Shown piece by piece: positions 54,375 to 63,385 of a stretch of 64,000 bases of DNA. Where the stretch lies: assembly GCF_002209555.1 (NCBI RefSeq), contig NZ_NJIF01000003.1, positions 1 to 64,000 on the forward strand, given 5' to 3'. The notes under the pieces were generated by a model, which saw only the letters and a program-made list of their open reading frames with translations, did no database searches and was not told where the DNA came from. A program made the position numbers and the translations under genes. Origin of the DNA: Achromobacter insolitus (GTDB lineage Bacteria > Pseudomonadota > Gammaproteobacteria > Burkholderiales > Burkholderiaceae_B). Numbering within the stretch: position 1 is the first letter of the stretch; every line of letters begins with the position of its first letter.

Positions 54375-55079
54375 TCAGCGTCCTGGAGTAACGGGCGGGG
54401 AGAACAGGCCGCCCGTGAGCATGGCGATGGCGTGGGTCGCGATCGCGCGGGTGTCGATGGCTTGCGCCTGGGCATCGTCTTGCAGCACGCGCCGCCACAG
54501 GCTGGAGGTGGCAAGCGGCAACAGGGTCAGGCCCAGGATGGAAAGGAACACGAGGCGCGGCTCCACGCCGGGTGTGATGGCGCCCATGCGCTGGCTTTCG
54601 GCTATGGACGCGGAGAAGGCCTGCAGGCGGTCGGCCGGCAGGTGGCGCAGCACGCGCTCGCGCAGTTGCCCGCCTTCGTTCACGACCTCGTGCAGCCACA
54701 AGGCCGGCAGCCAGGGCCGCTCGGCAGCGCTTTGCACCAGGCGGTCGACAACCTCCGTGATGAAGGCGCGCACGGCGGCGGGTGGATCCGCCGCCAGGTC
54801 CTGCGCCTGCGGAACGGGCGACCATACGAAGCCAATGATGGGGACGATCCGTTCCAGCACCACAGCATCGATCAATTGGTCGCGGCTCTTGAAGTAGTAG
54901 TGCACCATCGCCGAGGTAACGCCGGCACGCTGCGCGATATGGGTAAGCGTGGTGGCTGCGACGCCCTGGGCGGCGAACAGGCCTGTGGCCACATCCAGCA
55001 GATTGGCGCGGGCGGCGGCGTTATCGGGGCGTGGCGGGCGGCCGGGCCGGCGCGCGGGCAGGGAAGGTTGGGATCGCAT
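54375..55079 (-). CDS. TetR-family repressor, CecR-like
   Basis: Regulator of 234 residues. The helix-turn-helix is at about 25-70: LLDVATGLFAAQGVAATTLT, then RAGVTSAMVHYYFKSRDQL. The rest is helical and ligand-binding. E. coli CecR likewise heads the ybhGFSR exporter operon, giving the same regulator-adaptor-ATPase-permease order. An AT-rich palindrome directly upstream is the probable operator. The inducing compound is unknown. Confidence 0.9.
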   Translation of the reverse strand: MRSQPSLPARRPGRPPRPDNAAARANLLDVATGLFAAQGVAATTLTHIAQRAGVTSAMVHYYFKSRDQLIDAVVLERIVPIIGFVWSPVPQAQDLAADPPAAVRAFITEVVDRLVQSAAERPWLPALWLHEVVNEGGQLRERVLRHLPADRLQAFSASIAESQRMGAITPGVEPRLVFLSILGLTLLPLATSSLWRRVLQDDAQAQAIDTRAIATHAIAMLTGGLFSPPVTPGR

Positions 55080-55089
55080 GCGGCGTATG

Positions 55090-55109
55090 TTAATTAAATT
55101 ATTAATTAA
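55090..55109. promoter_or_regulatory. Probable TetR operator
   Basis: TTAATTAA-ATTA-TTAATTAA, followed by another TTAA, ten bases upstream of the tetR start. Such a run of A/T palindromes stands out in this GC-rich sequence. It lies between tetR and the divergent reductase gene at 55225 and could serve both. Confidence 0.65.
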
Positions 55110-55224
55110 TTAAAAGAGGGGCTGATTCCGGCGGCATCAATGGTGTAATGGGCCGATACCCCATCCCGCCACCGGGGTCGCCCCGCAAGGCCCTGGCGGC
55201 TTCCCTGCAGGAGGCTGGACTGTC

Positions 55225-56274
55225 ATGCCGCAATCGTCTTCCATCAACCGCCGCATCGTGCTTGCCGCGCGCCCGCAGGGCGAGCCGGCCGACAGCGATT
55301 TCCGCCTGGAGACCGGCGACGTGCCCCAACCTGGCCCCGGCCAGGTGCTGCTGCGCACGGTGTATCTGTCGCTCGATCCCTACATGCGAGGTCGCATGAG
55401 CGACGCGCCGTCCTATGCCGAACCCGTGCAGGTGGGCGGGGTCATGGTCGGCGGCACCGTCACCCGGGTCGAGGCCTCGAACCACCCTGACTACCGCCCG
55501 GGCGAGTGGGTGCTGGCGCAATCCGGCTGGCAGGATTACGCCCTGTCCGATGGCTCGGGTCTGCTGCGCCTGGGGCCCAATCCTCAGCACCCGTCCTATT
55601 CCCTGGGCGTGCTGGGCATGCCCGGCTTTACCGGGTACATGGGTCTTTTGGACATCGGGCAGCCCAAGGCGGGCGAGACCGTGGTGGTAGCCGCGGCCAG
55701 CGGCGCCGTGGGGGCGGTGGTCGGCCAGATTGCCAAGATCCATGGCTGCAAAGTCGTGGGCATTGCCGGCGGCGCGGACAAATGCCGCTACGCCGTGCAG
55801 GAGCTGGGCTTTGACGACTGCCTGGACCACAAGGCGCCCGACCTTCCGGGCCGCCTGGCGCGCGCCGTGCCGCAGGGCATCGATGTGTACTTCGAGAACG
55901 TGGGCGGCGCGGTCTTCGACGCGGTGCTGCCCTTGTTGAATCCCCGCGCGCGCATACCGGTCTGCGGCCTGATCTCGGCCTACAACGCGACCAGCCAGCC
56001 CCAGGGGCCGGACCGCCTGGGCATGCTGATGCGCACCATTCTCACCAAGCGCCTCAAGATGCAGGGCTTCATCATCTTCAACGAATATGCGCATCGCTAC
56101 GGCGAATTCCGCGAAGCGATGGAAGGCCTGATCCAGCAAGGCCGCATCAAGTATCGCGAAGACGTGGTCGATGGACTGGAGAACGCGCCGCGCGGCCTGA
56201 TCGGGCTGCTCAGGGGCGAAAACGCCGGCAAGCGCATCGTGCGCGTCGGCCCGGACGAAAGGAGCGCCGCATGA
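55225..56274 (+). CDS. CurA-type NADP-dependent oxidoreductase (MDR superfamily)
   Basis: Zinc-free medium-chain reductase of 349 residues, of the curcumin/dihydrocurcumin and leukotriene B4 reductase type, reducing enone double bonds with NADPH. YLSLDPYMRGRMSD is the family hallmark in the substrate domain, and VVVAAASGAVGAVVGQIAK is the nucleotide loop; FENVGGAVFDAVLPLL and FIIFNEYAHRYGEFREAM follow. No catalytic zinc cysteines are seen. ATGA overlap with the DJ-1-like gene suggests a shared role against reactive carbonyls. Confidence 0.92.
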   Translation: MPQSSSINRRIVLAARPQGEPADSDFRLETGDVPQPGPGQVLLRTVYLSLDPYMRGRMSDAPSYAEPVQVGGVMVGGTVTRVEASNHPDYRPGEWVLAQSGWQDYALSDGSGLLRLGPNPQHPSYSLGVLGMPGFTGYMGLLDIGQPKAGETVVVAAASGAVGAVVGQIAKIHGCKVVGIAGGADKCRYAVQELGFDDCLDHKAPDLPGRLARAVPQGIDVYFENVGGAVFDAVLPLLNPRARIPVCGLISAYNATSQPQGPDRLGMLMRTILTKRLKMQGFIIFNEYAHRYGEFREAMEGLIQQGRIKYREDVVDGLENAPRGLIGLLRGENAGKRIVRVGPDERSAA

Positions 56275-56951
56275 ATATCCTGATCGTGCTGACTTCCCAC
56301 GACACCCTGGGCAATACCGGTCGCAAGACCGGTTTCTGGCTCGAGGAATTTGCCGCCCCGTACTACGCGTTCGTGGACGCGGGCGCCCAGGTCACGCTGG
56401 CCTCGCCCGCGGGCGGCCAGCCGCCGCTGGATCCCAAGAGCGACGACCCCGACGCCCAGACCGACGATACGCGGCGGTTTCGGCAGGACAAGGACGCTCA
56501 GCGGCAGTTGGCCGCCACCCTTCGGCTGGCGCAGGTGCAGGCGGCCGATTACGACGCCGTGTTCTACCCCGGTGGCCACGGTCCGTTGTGGGACCTTGCG
56601 GAGGATCCGAAATCGGTCGCGTTGATCGAAACCATGCTGGCGGCAGGCAAGCCAGTGGCCGCCGTGTGCCATGCGCCCGGCGTGCTGCGCCATGCCATGA
56701 CGGCTGATGGCAAGCCGCTGGTGCAGGGCAGGCAGGTCACGGGTTTTTCCAACGCGGAAGAGGCCGCGGTGCAACTCAGCGACGTGGTGCCGTTCCTGGT
56801 CGAGGACGAACTGAAGCGGCTGGGCGGCCAGTACACCAGCGGCCCGGACTGGCAGCCGCACGTCGTCAGTGATGGCCTGCTCGTCACTGGACAGAATCCG
56901 GCTTCGTCCGTGGGCGTCGCGAACGCGCTGCTGGACAGATTGAAGGGCTGA
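56271..56951 (+). CDS. DJ-1/PfpI superfamily protein (type 1 glutamine amidotransferase-like)
   Basis: Protein of 226 residues of the HchA/Hsp31-like group. The nucleophile elbow AVCHAPGVL puts C133 next to H134, and glutamates at 25-26 (GFWLEEF) are in position to support it; YPGGHGPLWDL is the usual oxyanion region. Relatives degrade methylglyoxal without glutathione or act as chaperones. Translationally coupled to the CurA-type reductase. Confidence 0.9.
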   Translation: MNILIVLTSHDTLGNTGRKTGFWLEEFAAPYYAFVDAGAQVTLASPAGGQPPLDPKSDDPDAQTDDTRRFRQDKDAQRQLAATLRLAQVQAADYDAVFYPGGHGPLWDLAEDPKSVALIETMLAAGKPVAAVCHAPGVLRHAMTADGKPLVQGRQVTGFSNAEEAAVQLSDVVPFLVEDELKRLGGQYTSGPDWQPHVVSDGLLVTGQNPASSVGVANALLDRLKG

Positions 56952-56959
56952 TCGCCGCT

Positions 56960-56998
56960 GCCGGCCCCGCTGCACGCCTCGCCGTGGGCGGGGCCGGC
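56960..56998. terminator. Strong hairpin after the curA-like/DJ-1 pair
   Basis: Perfect 11-base stem GCCGGCCCCGC/GCGGGGCCGGC with a 17-base loop, nine bases after the stop codon. No T run follows, so it may act as a Rho-linked 3' end or mRNA stabiliser rather than an intrinsic terminator. Confidence 0.5.
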
Positions 56999-57088
56999 GC
57001 TGAGCTGCCTTGGAGCGCGGCATCTGATCGGCAAGGATTGCTGCGCAATGTGTCAGAATCGCGACCTTTTGCTACAGCGCGATGCGGC

Positions 57089-57712
57089 ATGGCCGCCTTG
57101 CGCGCGATACCGATGCCTCCAGACGTACCCGAATATCCAGCCGGCTCCTGCGTGGCGGCCTTATCCGCCGCCATGCGGGCGCGCGACCCGGCCACCGGCC
57201 GCCATTCCGAAAGAGTTGTTGCGTTGAGCGTGGCGCTGGCCCAGGCCTGCGGCTTGCCGCAAGCCGAGCAGGAGGCGGTCGCCGTCGCCGCCCGCCTGCA
57301 CGACATCGGCAAGATCGGCACGCCGGACCGGGTGTTGTATTCCCCCAAGCGCCTGGACAAGGACGACTGGGAAATCATGAAGGCCCACGCGGCCGTTGGC
57401 GCCGACATCATCATGCACAGCGACATTCCACAGCGCGAACTGATCGCGCTGGCAGTGCGCCACCATCATGAGCATTTCGACGGTTCGGGCTATCCCGCAG
57501 GCCTGTGCGGCGCGGATATTCCGCTGCACTCGCGCATTATTTCGCTGGCCGATTCGTATGACGCCCTGGGCGACGCTCGGCCCTATCACCCCGCGCGCAC
57601 ACACGCGGAGATCATGCGCATCCTGAATCAGGAGGCCGGCTCCAAATGCGATCCGGACCTCCTGCGCACCTTCGAGGCCATGATCCAGAAAAGCCGGCTC
57701 AGGGTCCCGTAG
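57089..57712 (+). CDS. HD-GYP domain phosphodiesterase
   Basis: Small protein of about 207 residues made up almost wholly of an HD-GYP domain, which breaks down cyclic di-GMP. ARLHDIGKIGTPDRVLYSPK gives the HD pair and the following IGKIG, and HHHEHFDGSGYPAGL the HHExxDGxGYP motif; HSRIISLADSYDAL follows. All metal ligands appear intact. No sensor domain is attached. The start is uncertain between 57089 and 57113 (MPPDVPEYP), as neither has a strong ribosome site. Convergent with glpD. Confidence 0.88.
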   Translation: MAALRAIPMPPDVPEYPAGSCVAALSAAMRARDPATGRHSERVVALSVALAQACGLPQAEQEAVAVAARLHDIGKIGTPDRVLYSPKRLDKDDWEIMKAHAAVGADIIMHSDIPQRELIALAVRHHHEHFDGSGYPAGLCGADIPLHSRIISLADSYDALGDARPYHPARTHAEIMRILNQEAGSKCDPDLLRTFEAMIQKSRLRVP

Positions 57713-57718
57713 GGCAGG

Positions 57719-59326
57719 CTACTTCAGCCGATAGTTGGCCGCGACGACTTCCAGTTCCTGCAAGGTGCGTTGCTGCCAGGCTGCATCGTGCCCCAGTTCT
57801 TCCGCCAGGATGCGCGCGACTTCGGGCGCGGCCAGCATGGCGGCCTCACTGTCCAGGAAGAGGGCGCGGTTGCGGCGCGCCAGCACGTCCTCGGCGCTGC
57901 GCGCCAGTTCGAAACGCGCGGCGAAACGCACGTGCGCTTCGGACAGGCCGCTGCTTCGGACCAGCATGCGGTCGGCGCCAGGCAGCGCCTTCAAGGCGGC
58001 CAGGTCGCTGCCGTAGTAGCTGTCCGGGGTGCCGGCGTGTTCCTGCGAGGGCGCCAGGCCTGCCGCGCCGTGCAGCGGCAGCGATTCCGTGCGGCAGGCG
58101 GCCTGCGTCAGTAACTGATGTTGGATAGCGGTGTCGACCACGTCCTGCGCCATGCGGCGGTAGGTGGTCCACTTGCCTCCGGTCACGGTCACCAGACCGG
58201 CCTTGGACACCAGGATGGTGTGTTCGCGCGACAAGGATTTGGTGGAGGCCTCGCCTGTCGCCTTGACCAGCGGTCGCAGCCCGGCCCAGACACTCGTGAC
58301 GTCGCTGCGCGTGGGCTTGCGGCTGAGATAGCGCGCCGCGGTGCTCAGGATGAAATCCACGTCCTGGGCGCCGGCTTCCGGATCCAGCGGGAGGTCGCCG
58401 CGCGGCGTATCGGTGGTGCCGACGATGGTATGGCCATTCCAGGGCACCACGAACAATACGCGGCCATCGTCCGTCTTGGGGATCAGGATGGCGCGCTTGC
58501 CCGGCAGGAAATCCTGCGGCAGTGTCAGGTGCACGCCTTGACTGGGCGCGACCATGGTTTGCGCGTTCTTGTCTTCCATGCGCCGCACCGCGTCCACCCA
58601 CACGCCGGTGGCATTGACCACGCAGCGCGCGCGCAGCGTGAAGCTGGCGCCGCCTATCGCGTCCTGGGCCGTCACGCCATCGACCTTGCCGCCCGTCATG
58701 GTCAGGCCGGTGGCGCGCATGTAGTTCACCGCCGTTCCGCCCAGGTCGAATAGCGTGCGCATCAGGCTGACCGCCAGGCGCGCATCGTCGAACTGGCCGT
58801 CGTAATACAGCACGCCGCCCTTGAGGTTCTTGCCCTGCACGTTCTCGGCCAGGGTGGGCGCGTTGGCCAGCGTGTCGCGGCGCGACAGCCACCGGCTGGG
58901 CGACAGGTTCAGCTTGCCGGCCAGCATGTCGTACATCTTCAGGCCGATGCCATAGAAGGGCTGGTCGAACAGGTTGTAGGCGGGCACCACAAAACCCAGC
59001 GGCCACACCAGGTGCGGCGCATTGCGGTTGAGCAGGCCGCGTTCATGCAGCGCTTCGCGCACCAGGCTGACGTTGCCTTGCGCCAGATAGCGCACGCCGC
59101 CATGCACCAGCTTGGTGGCCTTGCTGGAAGTGCCCTTGGCAAAGTCCGCGCCTTCGATCAGCAGGGTGCGATAGCCGCGCGAAGCGGCATCGACGGCGGT
59201 GCCCAGGCCGGTTGCGCCGCCGCCGATGACAATCACGTCCCAGGAGTGCGTGTTGTCCAGCGTGTTCAGGAGGCGGTTGCGGTCGGGCGGGGCGACGGAG
59301 GCTAACGGTTGGTTCATGGGATTCAA
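57719..59326 (-). CDS. glpD: Aerobic glycerol-3-phosphate dehydrogenase
   Basis: FAD-dependent, membrane-associated enzyme of 535 residues that oxidises glycerol 3-phosphate to dihydroxyacetone phosphate and passes electrons to quinone. The FAD motif VIVIGGGATGLGTAVDAASR is near residue 35, followed by GTSSKATKLVHGGVRYLAQG, a GlpD signature. VVPWNGHTIVGTTDT and VTGGKWTTYRRMAQDV are further conserved blocks. The start overlaps the glpR stop by ATGA, so the two form one unit that links glycerol import to central metabolism. Confidence 0.95.
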   Translation of the reverse strand: MNPMNQPLASVAPPDRNRLLNTLDNTHSWDVIVIGGGATGLGTAVDAASRGYRTLLIEGADFAKGTSSKATKLVHGGVRYLAQGNVSLVREALHERGLLNRNAPHLVWPLGFVVPAYNLFDQPFYGIGLKMYDMLAGKLNLSPSRWLSRRDTLANAPTLAENVQGKNLKGGVLYYDGQFDDARLAVSLMRTLFDLGGTAVNYMRATGLTMTGGKVDGVTAQDAIGGASFTLRARCVVNATGVWVDAVRRMEDKNAQTMVAPSQGVHLTLPQDFLPGKRAILIPKTDDGRVLFVVPWNGHTIVGTTDTPRGDLPLDPEAGAQDVDFILSTAARYLSRKPTRSDVTSVWAGLRPLVKATGEASTKSLSREHTILVSKAGLVTVTGGKWTTYRRMAQDVVDTAIQHQLLTQAACRTESLPLHGAAGLAPSQEHAGTPDSYYGSDLAALKALPGADRMLVRSSGLSEAHVRFAARFELARSAEDVLARRNRALFLDSEAAMLAAPEVARILAEELGHDAAWQQRTLQELEVVAANYRLK

Positions 59327-60114
59327 GGTGTTTGCTTCAAGGTATTCGGGGCGGCCGCGACATCGCAGCGCACGCCGGCGTCCAACAGGACCTGGGCCAG
59401 CGGCTCTTGCGGATGCGCATCGGTGAAGAATCGGTCGATTTGCGAGATGTGCGCCAGCTCCACCATGGCCTGGCGCTTGAATTTGCTGCTGTCGGCGGCG
59501 AGCCAGACTTCGCGGGACTGTTCGATGATGGTGCGGGCCACCCGCACTTCGCGGAAGTCGTAGTCGCGCAGGGTGCCGTCGGCCTCGATGCCGGAAATGC
59601 CGATCAGGCCGATGTCCACCTTGAACTGGCGGATGAAGTCCATGGTGGCTTCACCGACGATGCCGCGATCGCGCGAACGCACCACGCCGCCGGCCACGAT
59701 GACCTCGCAGTCCGGGTTGTCCGACAGGATGTCCGCGACGTGCAGGTTATTGGTGATGACGCGCAGGCCGCGGTGGCGCAGCAGGGCGCGCGCGATGGCC
59801 TCGGTGGTGGTGCCGATATTCAGAATCAGCGAACAGCCGTCGGGCACGGCGCGGGCTACGGCCTCGGCAATGCGCTGCTTGCCTGCGGCATGCAGGCCCT
59901 GGCGCTTGCGATAGGCGATGTTTTCGATGGTGGACGCTTCGATGCGCACCCCACCATGGAAGCGCGACAGCAATCCCGCTTCGGAAAGGATATTGACGTC
60001 GCGCCGCACGGTCTGCAGCGTGACGTCAAAGCGTTTGGCGAGTTCTTCGATCGTGGCCGAGCCTTGGGCCCGAACCATTTCGATCAGCGCGCTCTGTCTG
60101 GGGTTCAGTGTCAT
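59323..60114 (-). CDS. glpR: DeoR-family glycerol regulon repressor
   Basis: Repressor of 263 residues. The start at 60114 opens the DeoR helix-turn-helix (LNPRQSALIEMVRAQGSATI, then LAKRFDVTLQTVRRDVNILS); an in-frame extension upstream has no start support. The effector-binding sugar-phosphate domain includes NIGTTTEAIARAL and DCEVIVAGGVVRSRD. In GlpR the ligand is glycerol 3-phosphate. ATGA overlap with glpD and divergence from glpS place the operators in the 210-bp region between them. Confidence 0.93.
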   Translation of the reverse strand: MTLNPRQSALIEMVRAQGSATIEELAKRFDVTLQTVRRDVNILSEAGLLSRFHGGVRIEASTIENIAYRKRQGLHAAGKQRIAEAVARAVPDGCSLILNIGTTTEAIARALLRHRGLRVITNNLHVADILSDNPDCEVIVAGGVVRSRDRGIVGEATMDFIRQFKVDIGLIGISGIEADGTLRDYDFREVRVARTIIEQSREVWLAADSSKFKRQAMVELAHISQIDRFFTDAHPQEPLAQVLLDAGVRCDVAAAPNTLKQTP

Positions 60115-60130
60115 GTTCGTATGATAAAAC

Positions 60131-60244
60131 AACAAAAGCGAAAAATAATGACGCGCTGCAAGATTGTTTTTTGTTCGCTTCTTGAGTAAAACGCACAAAA
60201 AACGAAAGCTATCTGAAAGAGTATGCTCATCCTGTTGTTCGCAT
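60131..60244. promoter_or_regulatory. GlpR operator region between glpR and glpS
   Basis: AT-rich intergenic DNA with repeated half-sites of one motif in both orientations: AAGCGAA (60136-60142), TTGTTCGCTT (60171-60180), AAAACGAAAGC (near 60199-60209) and TTGTTCGCAT (60235-60244). The TGTTCG core is shared with the E. coli GlpR consensus. A spread of sites across both promoters would give coordinated repression. Confidence 0.6.
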
Positions 60245-60324
60245 GAATGCAGGCCGAGCCGCTGTACCGAATACCGAAGTCCGCCGTAAGAAACAGGGAC
60301 GTATAAGTAGGTAGAGGAGACCAG

Positions 60325-61410
60325 ATGCAGCTGAACTTGGACGGGATAGGTTTGCGGGCAGGCTCGCAGATCCACCTGTATCCCATGAGCCTGGCCCCGG
60401 TCGAGGGCGCCATGACGGTATTGCTGGGGGCCACCCTGGCGGGCAAGACCTCGCTGATGCGCATCATGGCCGGGCTGGACCGACCCACCGAAGGCCGGGT
60501 CATAGCCGATGGCGCCGACGTGACCGGTGTGCCGGTACGGCAACGCAACGTCGCCATGGTCTACCAGCAGTTCATCAATTACCCGTCCATGTCGGTCTAC
60601 GACAACATCGCTTCGCCGCTCAAGCTGCGCGGGGCCGCGGACATCGGTGAAAAAGTGCGCGCCATGGCGGCGCGGCTGCACATCGACCATCTGCTGGATC
60701 GCTACCCCTCCGAGCTGTCTGGCGGGCAGCAGCAGCGGGTGGCGCTGGCCCGGGCGCTGGCAAAGGACGCGCCGCTCATCCTGCTGGACGAACCCCTGGT
60801 CAACCTGGACTACAAGCTGCGCGAGGAATTGCGCGACGAACTGTCCGAATTGTTCGCCGAAGGGCGCTCCACGGTTGTTTACGCCACCACCGAACCGGGC
60901 GAAGCCTTGTTGCTTGGGGGCCACACGGCGGTACTGGATGCCGGCGAGCTGCTGCAATACGGGCCCACGGCCGAGGTTTTTCACCGGCCCAATTCCATAC
61001 GCGTGGCCCGTGCCTTCAGCGATCCGCCCATGAATCTGTTCGGTGCCCGGCGCACCGATTCGGGCTTCGTGCTGCAAGGCGACCTGGCCGTGACACGCGC
61101 GCTGCCGCAGGGCGCCGCTACGGAAATCACGGCCGGCCTGCGCGCCGGCGCCCTGGACGTGGAGCCACGGCCGGGCCACCTCGTCCTGCCCGGAATCGTG
61201 AAGCTGGCCGAGATATCCGGGTCCGACACTTTCGTGCACGCGCAGACCGCGGCGGGCGATGTGGTGGCGCAACTGCCCGGTGTGCACCGATATACGCTGG
61301 ACCAGCGCGTGCAGCTGTACTTCGATCCGGCGCAGACCTATGCCTTCGGCTCTGACGGCGCACTGCTGGCTGCGCCGCGGCAGCCGGCGGGCGCGGGGGA
61401 GGCGGCCTGA
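60325..61410 (+). CDS. glpS: Glycerol ABC importer ATPase GlpS
   Basis: First ATPase of a GlpSTPQ-type glycerol importer, 361 residues, start backed by AGAGGAGA. Walker A is GATLAGKT at 35-42, signature LSGGQQQRVALARAL at 131-145, Walker B LILLDEP with D155-E156. The switch histidine is missing: the segment reads YATTEPGEAL with Thr189 where the His should be. A MalK-like TOBE domain occupies the last 120 residues. The stop overlaps the start of glpT. Assignment follows the Rhizobium GlpS/GlpT pair and the adjoining glpR-glpD. Confidence 0.88.
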   Translation: MQLNLDGIGLRAGSQIHLYPMSLAPVEGAMTVLLGATLAGKTSLMRIMAGLDRPTEGRVIADGADVTGVPVRQRNVAMVYQQFINYPSMSVYDNIASPLKLRGAADIGEKVRAMAARLHIDHLLDRYPSELSGGQQQRVALARALAKDAPLILLDEPLVNLDYKLREELRDELSELFAEGRSTVVYATTEPGEALLLGGHTAVLDAGELLQYGPTAEVFHRPNSIRVARAFSDPPMNLFGARRTDSGFVLQGDLAVTRALPQGAATEITAGLRAGALDVEPRPGHLVLPGIVKLAEISGSDTFVHAQTAAGDVVAQLPGVHRYTLDQRVQLYFDPAQTYAFGSDGALLAAPRQPAGAGEAA

Positions 61411-62494
61411 TGGCGCAGATCGAGCTGGACCTGTCGCATTCCTATGTCGCGGACCCCAAAACCGACGAGGATTATGCGCTGCTGCCGCTGGCCTTCACTT
61501 TCAGGGACGGCGGGGCTTACGCCTTGCTGGGACCATCCGGTTGCGGCAAGACCACTTTGCTCAATTGCGTATCGGGCTTGTTGCGGCCGTCGCACGGCCG
61601 GATCCTGTTCGACGGCCAGGACGTGACGGATAAGACGCCGCAGGCGCGCAACATCGCCCAGGTGTTCCAGTTTCCCGTGGTGTACGACACCATGACGGTG
61701 GCCGAGAACCTGGCGTTTCCGCTGCGCAATCGCGGCATGGCGCCCAAGCTCATCCGCGAGCGCGTCGGCCGCATCGCTGAAATGCTGGAAATGTCCCAGG
61801 TGCTGGACCGGCGCGCCAGCGGGCTCACGGCCGACGCCAAGCAGAAGATCTCGCTGGGGCGCGGATTGGTGCGCAGCGACGTGTCGGCCATCCTCTTTGA
61901 CGAACCGCTGACCGTTATCGATCCGCAGCTCAAGTGGGAGCTGCGCCGCAAGCTCAAGGAAATCCACCATGAGTTCAAACTGACGCTGATCTACGTCACG
62001 CACGACCAGACCGAGGCGCTGACTTTCGCGGACGAGGTCATGGTGATGGCGCGGGGCAGGGCCGTGCAGGTCGGGACGGCGGATGATCTGTTCCAGAGGC
62101 CGGCGCACACATTCGTTGGCCATTTCATAGGCTCGCCCGGCATGAATTTCCTGCCGGCGCAATGGCGCGACGGCGGGCTGGAGGTCGGCAGGAGCCGTAT
62201 CGGCGGTTTGCCGGAAACGGTTGCGGCCACGCTGTCTGGTGCGGGCCCCGTGAAGCTGGGCGTGCGCCCGGAATACCTGCGCATCGCCGAGCCGGGCGCG
62301 CCCGGCGCCCTGGCCATGCGCGTGGAGCGGGTGCAGGACGTGGGCACGTACACATTGCTGGTCGCGGATTTCGAGGGCACGCCGGTACGGGCCCGGCTGG
62401 GCAGCAACGTCGTGCCGGCCGCGGTCGGCGGCACGGTCTGGCTGTCGGTATTGAATCCGCACACGTGCTTCTATCGCGACGAGGAGCTGATCCG

Positions 62495-62498
<4 letters not shown>
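61410..62498 (+). CDS. glpT: Glycerol ABC importer ATPase GlpT
   Basis: Second ATPase, 362 residues (not the unrelated G3P antiporter also named GlpT in E. coli). Walker A GPSGCGKTT at 41-49, Walker B ILFDEPL with D164-E165 and switch His198 in YVTHDQTEAL are intact. The signature motif is not LSGGQ but LTADAKQ (139-145). A TOBE domain follows (LGVRPEYLRIAEPG). One-base stop/start overlap with glpS and ATGA overlap with the permease gene indicate strict co-expression, fitting a GlpS-GlpT heterodimer. Confidence 0.88.

Positions 62499-63377
<879 letters not shown>

Positions 63378-63385
<8 letters not shown>

Noticed and set aside
60115-61287. Extension of the GlpR frame by 391 codons upstream
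   Set aside because: It is antisense to glpS, has no ribosome site, and the DeoR domain starts at 60114 as in known GlpR proteins.
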